The notes under the pieces: model-generated
What the model was told of the DNA's origin: nothing
The model's input: only the letters and a program-made list of their open reading frames with translations
Databases searched by the model: none
Program-made: the position numbers and the translations under genes
Assembly (NCBI GenBank): GCA_002449765.1
Contig: DJXN01000012.1
Span: 295,066 to 359,065 of the forward strand
Length of the DNA: 64,000 nt
DNA from: Fibrobacter sp. UBA7003
GTDB taxonomy: Bacteria > Fibrobacterota > Fibrobacteria > Fibrobacterales > Fibrobacteraceae
Direction: 5' to 3'
Shown here: in pieces, positions 58,180 to 64,000 of the stretch
How the letters are laid out: every line of letters begins with the position of its first letter
Position numbering within the stretch: position 1 is the first letter of the stretch

Positions 58180-60891
58180 TTACTTCAGCACAAAGAGTTT
58201 CGAGCTGACCTTTCCTTCGTGCTTGATTGCAAGGATGTATGTTCCGTTCGGAATACCCTCAGCACTCCACCTCACCGACTCGGCACCCGGCATGCCCCTA
58301 TCCACCGAGAAGGAGGCAACCACGGAACCATTCGTTTTCATGACGGAAACATTGTAGCGACCCGGCTTGGTCACCGCAAGGCCAATCTCGTCACGAGAAA
58401 TACTCATAATCTTCACGTTAGAAGCCACCGGCGACGCCACAGGCTTTTCAACCTTGATTTCTTCGCCACGCTTCTTCGCAAGGAGCCTTGCAGGATCGTT
58501 AGGCGAGTAAGCAACATGGTAGACAAAGCTATTCTGGTGGACAATCACTTCCTTCGCAAGAACCTGGCCAAAAATCTTCTTCGCGCCGGAAGGCTGTCCC
58601 AGCACGACCTTGCTATAAGGAGCGATAATCGTACCATGCCACACCGAGCTGATATCCATTTCGTTGTTGCTGTGCTGAATCAACTTGAAACCACGCGCCA
58701 CCGCATTGGACATAGACTGGAAACGAACTTCAACAGACTCATTTTCCACATACTTACCACGCCAGATGACGTTGCCGTTCAGATGGAGAACCGTCTCGTA
58801 AGAAGGATGTTCGAACATAAAGGTCGAACCCGATTCGAGCTGGATATTGCCAACATAGATTTCACCGGTCCCGATGATAAGTTTACCACCGCCTTCCACC
58901 TTAAGGAATCCAAAGTTGTTATGACCTTCTTCGCCAGAAATGGTAAACGTCTCACCATTCTTGACAATCTTCTGCTGGTAGCTAATCATGCCGTCTATAG
59001 ACTCGACATTCTTTTTCACTTTGAACGGCCAGGTAGCAGGATTCGGGTAGAAAATACGCTTCTGGTAGTCCGCTGCATTGCCCTGGATGGTCACGCCATA
59101 GTAATCCCTATCCGAAACAAACATAGCGACATTGCCAACCTGGGCCTTGTCACGAATAAGGACTCCGCCCTTGCTATAAATAGCCTTGACAAACGCACGA
59201 GAACCTTCGTTGACCGTATTTATCTTTCTTGTTCCTTCCGAAGCAACCTTGCAACCAAAGGAAATATTATCTTTCTTCGTCAAATTTTCATTGGGAGAGT
59301 CGAAACAAGCAACATTGTCATTGACGGAAAGGTAATCCAAGGCATAAAGTGTAACGTCATCAGGAATATCCTGCGGATCGCCCACAGGGAATCCCTGTCG
59401 AACCCACCCAGGGTCATCAAAATCCATAACCATGCTGACCGTTTCGGCATAAATCTTGTCATAGTCCGAAACTCCGTCGCCTGCCGTGCTATACTTGTTT
59501 TCGTTAGTCTTGAACCTATAGTATTCATCAAAGTCCACGACACCATCGCCATCGCTATCGAGATCAACAGGATGCAGGGCATCGGTCGTTGCAAATCCGG
59601 TCGGTGTATCATAGGTCACGTATCCCGAAAGCATTTTCTTGAGAGCGTCCCAATAAATGTACGATTCACTTCCAAAATTATCAAGATTGACAAGGTGGAC
59701 CAGAGTATCATTCTTTCCATCAACCGTAAGCGCAAGGCCATCGATCAGCAGCGCATGACCACCAGCAGGCGTGCTAATAGAAATGAAAAGCGGTTTTCCC
59801 TTCTGGATATCATTACCCCTAATCAAGTTGTAGACTTTTTCGCCACTCAGCGGCTCCTTGCTTAGGTTGTGCACAACTGCATTGGCGCCATACATAATTT
59901 CGTTGATAAGCTTCGCAGAAGTTCTGTTATCCTCTCCTTCGCTCAAATTCGGCCTAAAGACACCCGTTTTCGGGTCGCCACCATCCAAGACCACCTTCGC
60001 CTTGTAAATCATCTCGTCCTGGGTCATAGCATTTTCTATGGTATTCCTGTTGCCAAAGAAATAGCTGTACATATTGAACACCGCAATGCCCCAGCAGCGA
60101 CCAATAAAGATTTCACGTTCTTCGACGCCCGTGTAGAAGTGATAGTGACCATCGAACGTAGATTCATTCCAATGGAACTGATCAATCAGCGAGCCGAAGG
60201 AGGTCATCAGCATGCGTGTATCCTTGTATGCACCGTAAGATTCCACATTAAGGTCGACAAGAGCCTTGGCGGGTACATCCCTAAAGGTCGCGCTCCAAGA
60301 ACTCCTGAACCTCTCTGCTTCGGTGAGGCCCTCCGTCTTTTCGTCATACATCGTCTTTGCCACAAAGCGTTCGTTCTTCTTTAGCTGGTGGTCAACAGCA
60401 CGCGGCTTCGCGACGTAATTGTAAGTCAAGTCATGATCCAGTGGACTTTCCGTATATGTATAGTGAAGGGATTCTCCATCGACGCCCATGTCCCAATTAA
60501 CGATGAAGTCCCTGTCAACCTTGAAGTTTCCAAAATTGTTCTTCCTCAGAAGAATGCAGAAATCCTTCGATCCCTGAGGCATATCCAGCATAACATCGAG
60601 GACGTAGCGTCCCTTGCCCGTGTCATTAAGATTTATGATGGCATTGTCAATACCCTTGATGTTCTTATCGACGCAACCGAGCGTGCGGTCAATAATGAAC
60701 TTTTGCCCCTCTTCAGCAAAGAACAGGTAGGCCATACGAACCTTTCGCGTCTGATTCTCCGGGTTATTGATATGAAAATGCAAACCCGCCTGGTTTGGTA
60801 TATAAGAATACTCATCCGTGATATTTGCCGTCACCTGATGAGCGAAGCCCATGGATGCACAGGCCAGCATAGTTAGAAGTTGTTTTTTCAT
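58180..60891 (-). CDS. Secreted modular protein with a papain-like cysteine-protease signature
   Basis: A 903-residue exported protein, signal peptide ~1-17 (MKKQLLTMLACASMGFA). Residues ~240-420 hold a possible C1/C39-type triad: Cys266 in IGRCWGIAVFNMYS, His379 in PAGGHALLIDGLAL and Asn402 in HLVNLDNFGSESY. A calcium-binding TSP3/EF-hand-like segment follows (DLDSDGDGVVDFDEY, ~445). Residues ~640-800 look like a right-handed beta structure (GGKLIIGTGEIYVGNIQLESG in part, GTIIAPYSKVVLGQPSG). The last ~80 residues (GRYNVSVMKTNGSVVASF, NGTYILAIKHEGKVSSKLFVLK) are a T9SS-like tail. Codon use is more AT-rich than the core. Catalytic activity is inferred from motif order; I know no exact family. 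Confidence 0.65.
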   Translation of the reverse strand: MKKQLLTMLACASMGFAHQVTANITDEYSYIPNQAGLHFHINNPENQTRKVRMAYLFFAEEGQKFIIDRTLGCVDKNIKGIDNAIINLNDTGKGRYVLDVMLDMPQGSKDFCILLRKNNFGNFKVDRDFIVNWDMGVDGESLHYTYTESPLDHDLTYNYVAKPRAVDHQLKKNERFVAKTMYDEKTEGLTEAERFRSSWSATFRDVPAKALVDLNVESYGAYKDTRMLMTSFGSLIDQFHWNESTFDGHYHFYTGVEEREIFIGRCWGIAVFNMYSYFFGNRNTIENAMTQDEMIYKAKVVLDGGDPKTGVFRPNLSEGEDNRTSAKLINEIMYGANAVVHNLSKEPLSGEKVYNLIRGNDIQKGKPLFISISTPAGGHALLIDGLALTVDGKNDTLVHLVNLDNFGSESYIYWDALKKMLSGYVTYDTPTGFATTDALHPVDLDSDGDGVVDFDEYYRFKTNENKYSTAGDGVSDYDKIYAETVSMVMDFDDPGWVRQGFPVGDPQDIPDDVTLYALDYLSVNDNVACFDSPNENLTKKDNISFGCKVASEGTRKINTVNEGSRAFVKAIYSKGGVLIRDKAQVGNVAMFVSDRDYYGVTIQGNAADYQKRIFYPNPATWPFKVKKNVESIDGMISYQQKIVKNGETFTISGEEGHNNFGFLKVEGGGKLIIGTGEIYVGNIQLESGSTFMFEHPSYETVLHLNGNVIWRGKYVENESVEVRFQSMSNAVARGFKLIQHSNNEMDISSVWHGTIIAPYSKVVLGQPSGAKKIFGQVLAKEVIVHQNSFVYHVAYSPNDPARLLAKKRGEEIKVEKPVASPVASNVKIMSISRDEIGLAVTKPGRYNVSVMKTNGSVVASFSVDRGMPGAESVRWSAEGIPNGTYILAIKHEGKVSSKLFVLK

Positions 60892-61227
60892 TATTAGTCC
60901 TATGATTTTTTAACATACAACTTTGTTGTATTTAGTACAACGTTATGTGTTATTTAATAAGAGCAGAAATATAAAAAACAATTCCGGCTAAAAAACAAAC
61001 TTCCACATTTATTTGTTTATAAAATTTTATTATAAGAAAAAAAATATCTTTCCACAATCAAAGCGCCATGACTGGCAGAACAAGCGCACCCCCCCTATTA
61101 GGATCTTTCTCACCAACAAATCCCTAATATCAGCCCTAAAAAAAGGCATTATCCCCCAATAAGCAACAATATGCTTGATGGAATCGGAAGCGAATACTAA
61201 ATTAATCATAAACTAATCGGAGGTTTC
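60892..61227. promoter_or_regulatory. AT-rich divergent intergenic region with dyad and promoter
   Basis: TACAAC-TTT-GTTGTA (60916-60930) is a perfect dyad just upstream of the leftward gene, and GTACAAC recurs at 60935. On the right, TTGATG (61175-61180), a 17-bp spacer and TAAATT (61198-61203) make a good promoter for the gene at 61228, with GGAGG shortly before its ATG. The rest is AT-rich with no ORF or tRNA. Confidence 0.55.
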
Positions 61228-62721
61228 ATGAACAAAGAAGTCCTATTTACACTGTGCGCGGCTGCCGCCATGGCATCTGCGCAGACAACCGCCAACATCG
61301 ACGATTTCGAAGATGGAAACGGGCTCGCAAGCACCGGAGGCAAGAACGACGCCTGGTACGCTTTCAACGACAAAAACGACAAGGGTGCTTCGTCCTACAC
61401 GAACACGGAAGACGAATTTGGCCTTGTCGTTGTTTTGCCGGAAGCTGCCGCAGGCGGTTCAAAATTCGGAGCTGGCTTGACCGGCATCAAACTTGTCAAG
61501 GGCGACAACCCCTACGACCCCTACGTAACGCTCGGTTTGAACGTCGCGGGTGGCCTTTCCGGCTGTACCGCTATTTCGTACAAGTATAAGGGGGCGGGCC
61601 ACAATCTGAAGGCCGTGATGGACGGCGACGAAAAAGGTGCGTTGACCGAATACAACAGGCACTCGAAAGCCATGGCGGGCAGCGCAAGCTGGAGCACGGC
61701 ATCTGTCCCCGTATCGTCGCTCACCCAGGAAGATGGCTGGGGAACCACGATCCCCCTGAAGATGGCGAACGTCGTGCAGCTGGCCTGGGAAATCAAGGGC
61801 GAAGCGACAGCCGACTATCTCTACATCGACGATGTGAACTGCGCCGGCTACGTCGGTGGCGGCAGCACCACACCCGACGTTCCGAAGTCTGCCGTTGTCA
61901 TCGATGACTTCGATGACGGCAACACCACAGCCGAAAAGCTCGGAAAGACCGCCTACTGGTACCTGTACAAGGCCGGCGGATCCTTCACCAACACTCAGGA
62001 CGCAAACCAGTCCTGGGATATGATTGTAAAGGAAGGCACCAACTCCTATATCGAGATGAAGGGCATTTCTGGCATTACACCGGGCGACACGGCTTACCCG
62101 TCCGTCGGCATGGAAGTCGCCTTCGATGCCGGAACACTTGCCAACTGCACCGCCATCCAATATGACTACAAGGGTTCCGGACACCACATGCGCAGTTCCG
62201 TGACAGGAGTCAAGGCCGACAACGGATACGAGCACGTAGCAACCGACCAGAGTGCCGCAGCCGCCTGGAAGACGGTGACCGTCTCCACCATGGCACAGCC
62301 TGAATGGGTTGCAGATGTCGCCCCGACAAGCATCGTCGCCTTCTCCTGGGCCAAGGTTTCAAAGTTGACCTGGGTAGTCGACGAGAAACTTACCGCAGCG
62401 AATCTCGGGACCTCCCTGGCAATCGACAACGTGAAATGTGTCGGGACCTTGCCTGCCCAAGCTATCCAGGCCATTCCCGCTGTCGCAAGCGCGAGCTTCA
62501 AGGCCTCCCTCCAGGGCAATACCTTGCAGGTCGCTGTTGCCAAGGCCGGCGTCGTAAAGGTCCAGGTTGTCGACATGATGGGCGTCACTATCGAAAGCCA
62601 CAGCGAAATGGTCGCCGCAGGCAACTTCGCCCATACATTCAAGGCAATGCCCAACGGTCGCTACGTGGTCCGTGTGCAGCAGGGTTCGACGGTCAAGCTC
62701 CTGAACATGCAGGTCAAGTAA
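61228..62721 (+). CDS. Secreted protein with two CBM11/CIA30-like carbohydrate-binding domains and a T9SS-like tail
   Basis: A 497-residue exported protein without a catalytic domain. The signal peptide ends ASA at ~18. Two homologous galactose-binding-like domains follow (~22-207 and ~223-405): NIDDFEDGNGLASTGGKNDAWY matches VIDDFDDGNTTAEKLGKTAYWY (both cited in part), and each later has a conserved A-I-x-Y-x-Y-K-G-x-G-H motif and ends LYIDDVNCAG or LAIDNVKCVG. The last ~80 residues (VKVQVVDMMGVTIES, NGRYVVRVQQGSTVKLLNMQVK in part) match the tails of the GH30 and 58180 proteins. SD GGAGG precedes the ATG. Likely a cell-surface polysaccharide-binding protein. Confidence 0.78.
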   Translation: MNKEVLFTLCAAAAMASAQTTANIDDFEDGNGLASTGGKNDAWYAFNDKNDKGASSYTNTEDEFGLVVVLPEAAAGGSKFGAGLTGIKLVKGDNPYDPYVTLGLNVAGGLSGCTAISYKYKGAGHNLKAVMDGDEKGALTEYNRHSKAMAGSASWSTASVPVSSLTQEDGWGTTIPLKMANVVQLAWEIKGEATADYLYIDDVNCAGYVGGGSTTPDVPKSAVVIDDFDDGNTTAEKLGKTAYWYLYKAGGSFTNTQDANQSWDMIVKEGTNSYIEMKGISGITPGDTAYPSVGMEVAFDAGTLANCTAIQYDYKGSGHHMRSSVTGVKADNGYEHVATDQSAAAAWKTVTVSTMAQPEWVADVAPTSIVAFSWAKVSKLTWVVDEKLTAANLGTSLAIDNVKCVGTLPAQAIQAIPAVASASFKASLQGNTLQVAVAKAGVVKVQVVDMMGVTIESHSEMVAAGNFAHTFKAMPNGRYVVRVQQGSTVKLLNMQVK

Positions 62722-62766
62722 ACCGCACAGCCGCGCCAAACGCTGTCAAGGATATCAAACAAATTA

Positions 62767-62797
62767 AAAGCCCCGGTTCGTTTAGAACCGAGGCTTT
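62767..62797 (+). terminator. Terminator after the twin-CBM gene
   Basis: AAAGCC-C-CGGTTC (62767-62779) pairs with GAACCG-A-GGCTTT (62785-62797), one mismatch, then TCTAGTTTTT. Confidence 0.85.
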
Positions 62798-62897
62798 CTA
62801 GTTTTTGAAAGGGATTCGATTAGCAATTTGCGCAGAGCGCATTACTTTTCGCCTCAGCCATAAAGACATGCCAGCATGTCTTTGCGGCATTCGGTTC

Positions 62898-63437
62898 CTA
62901 GTAATTTTCAGCAGTGACTTCGAAGAAGGACTGCGGGTGGGCGCACACCGGGCATGCAGCCGGAGCCTTGGTGCCGACGACGATGTGGCCGCAGTTGCGG
63001 CATTCCCAAACCTTGACTTCGCTCTTCTCGAACACGGCGGCAGTCTCCACGTTCTTGAGGAGGGCGCGGTAGCGCTCTTCGTGGCGCTTTTCGATGGCGG
63101 CGACCATGCGGAACTTGTTGGCGAGAGCCTTGAAGCCTTCGGCCTCGGCGGTCTTCGCGAAGTCCTCGTACATGTCGGTCCATTCGTAGTTCTCGCCATC
63201 GGCGGCAGCCTTCAGGTTTTCGGCGGTATCGCCGATGCCTTCCAGTTCCTTGAACCACATCTTGGCGTGTTCCTTCTCGTTGTCGGCAGTCTTGAGGAAG
63301 AGTTCAGCAATCTGCTCGAAGCCATCCTTCTTAGCACGGCTGGCGAAGTAGGTGTACTTGTTGCGGGCCTGGGATTCACCTGCGAAGGCGGCCTGGAGGT
63401 TCTTTTCGGTCTGGGTTCCGGCGTACTTGTTTGCCAT
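62898..63437 (-). CDS. Rubrerythrin
   Basis: Non-haem diiron peroxidase of anaerobes, reducing H2O2 with electrons from rubredoxin-type donors. The 179-residue product has the ferritin-like four-helix domain with iron ligands in [30 protein letters not shown] and [15 protein letters not shown], and a C-terminal rubredoxin-like site: [22 protein letters not shown] with two CX2C pairs. ATG 63437 follows AAAGGA; a longer in-frame start at 63539 was rejected because the terminator of the next gene lies in it. Fits an anaerobic host. Confidence 0.96.
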   Translation of the reverse strand: MANKYAGTQTEKNLQAAFAGESQARNKYTYFASRAKKDGFEQIAELFLKTADNEKEHAKMWFKELEGIGDTAENLKAAADGENYEWTDMYEDFAKTAEAEGFKALANKFRMVAAIEKRHEERYRALLKNVETAAVFEKSEVKVWECRNCGHIVVGTKAPAACPVCAHPQSFFEVTAENY

Positions 63438-63516
63438 ATTGTATCCTTTTGTGAATTGTGTCTCTACATCGTAATATAGATTATTGGATTGTCCGAGAAC
63501 GCCAACACACAAAAAG

Positions 63517-63538
63517 CGACCGGTTTTATCCGGTCGCA
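63517..63538 (-). terminator. Terminator of the transketolase gene
   Basis: GCGACCGG (63517-63524) pairs perfectly with CCGGTCGC (63531-63538); the minus strand continues CTTTTTGTGTG. It lies between the transketolase stop and the rubrerythrin promoter. Confidence 0.9.
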
Positions 63539-63575
63539 ATGGATTTAGAATATCCAGGGTTCGAGCCTTAACAAT

Positions 63576-64000
63576 TTACCCGTTCGCCTTCTTGAAGGCT
63601 TCAACGTTCGCCTTGAACTCGGCGAGGTATTCCTTGGCCTTCGCGGCAACTGCCTCGGGCACGTAGCCGAATTCTTTCTCGAGCACGCCAGCCGGAGCGG
63701 AAGCGCCGAAGCGTTCCAGGCCGCAAGCCTTGCCGAACCCGCCAACCACGCGGTCGAAGAGAACCGGGAGGCCGCTGGAGAGAGCGAACACCGGAGTCCA
63801 GGGCACAATCACCTGGTCGCGGTACGCCTTGTCCTGCTTGAGGAAGAGGGCCGGGCTAATCATGGAGACAACGCGCACGGCCTTGCCTTCGGCACGGAGG
63901 AGTTCGGCGGCCTGGTGTTCCAGGAGCACATCGGAACCGTTCGCGACGAGAGTGAGGTCCGGGTGGGTGCCAGCTGCGGTATTGTCGCTCACGATGTAGG
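63576..64000 (-). CDS. tkt: Transketolase, C-terminal part (5' end outside the window)
   Basis: The frame enters from the right edge and gives the last ~141 residues of a transketolase-type protein. Recognisable are YIVSDN...PDLTLVANGSDVLLEHQAAELL and GKAVRVVSMISPALFLKQDKAYRDQV (both in part), matching the TransketC domain (VxLIATGSEV, VRVVSMPS, FxxQDxxYR), and the family ending LERFGASAPAGVLEKEFGY. Transketolase moves two-carbon units in the pentose phosphate pathway using thiamine diphosphate, whose binding site lies in the missing part. A GTG at 63992 is not the true start. Confidence 0.88.
   Translation of the reverse strand, partial: YIVSDNTAAGTHPDLTLVANGSDVLLEHQAAELLRAEGKAVRVVSMISPALFLKQDKAYRDQVIVPWTPVFALSSGLPVLFDRVVGGFGKACGLERFGASAPAGVLEKEFGYVPEAVAAKAKEYLAEFKANVEAFKKANG

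Noticed and set aside
62805..63479. 224-codon plus-strand ORF opposite rubrerythrin
   Set aside because: The minus strand carries a complete rubrerythrin with all metal ligands; the antisense frame is a shadow.
1..64000. tRNA, rRNA, transposase or integrase genes
   Set aside because: No cloverleaf with a T-loop GGTTCRA and acceptor pairing was found in the intergenic gaps, and no ORF shows a DDE or tyrosine-recombinase pattern. The Rpn-like fragment at 5094 is the only trace of a mobile-type gene outside the restriction island.

Overview
Origin. The window looks like a chromosome segment from Fibrobacter or a close relative (Fibrobacterota, FCB group). Three things suggest this: a secreted GH30 xylanase and a twin carbohydrate-binding protein, both ending in T9SS-like C-terminal tails; a short primary-type sigma factor without region 1.1; and GC-rich core genes whose starts often follow a TATATTT-like box instead of a Shine-Dalgarno (SD) sequence. 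This is family-level recognition from reading the sequence; no database search was run.

Layout. 1-5,280: 5' part of priA (minus), divergent from a 964-residue HEAT/DUF349 protein, then Sua5 and a small Rpn-like fragment. 5,285-12,684: an outer-membrane receptor coupled to a VanX-like dipeptidase, an amidase, two small unknown proteins, maltokinase, cysE and nth. 12,751-18,216 (minus): wcaJ-like transferase, nadC, coaX and UDP-xylose synthase as one operon, preceded by homoserine dehydrogenase. 18,404-21,788 (plus): a second sugar-phosphate transferase and the GH30 enzyme. 21,867-27,404 (minus): an unknown protein, murI, a UvrD-PlsC fusion ORF, a flippase-like membrane protein and a methyltransferase. 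27,614-30,173: a sigma-70 gene behind a near-perfect sigma-54 promoter, a hairpin-rich gap and an unknown protein. 30,274-37,011: mutL, lpxB, dnaE. 37,089-44,465 (plus): gmd-rmd-glycosyltransferase-flippase, then a lipoprotein and a beta-barrel protein. 44,470-47,545 (minus): der-plsY-gpsA. 47,572-53,963: an AT-rich accessory island with a LlaJI/BsuMI-like restriction-modification operon (5mC methyltransferase, McrB-like AAA+ subunit, PD-(D/E)XK subunit), a repeat-bearing gap and an ORF6N protein. 54,004-58,040 (minus): a polyamine operon (carboxynorspermidine synthase, arginine decarboxylase) with nudC. 58,180-64,000: two divergent secreted proteins, rubrerythrin and the C-terminal part of transketolase.

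Themes. Several blocks serve the cell envelope: sugar nucleotides, two polyprenyl-phosphate glycosyl transferases, lpxB, plsY/gpsA, murI, a PlsC domain and two flippase-like proteins. The points most worth a second look are the recurrent -10-like box 6-10 nt before start codons (predicting leaderless mRNAs), the sigma-54 promoter on a sigma-70 gene, the UvrD-PlsC ORF, and the leader of the restriction operon, which carries a terminator and a hairpin that hides the SD.
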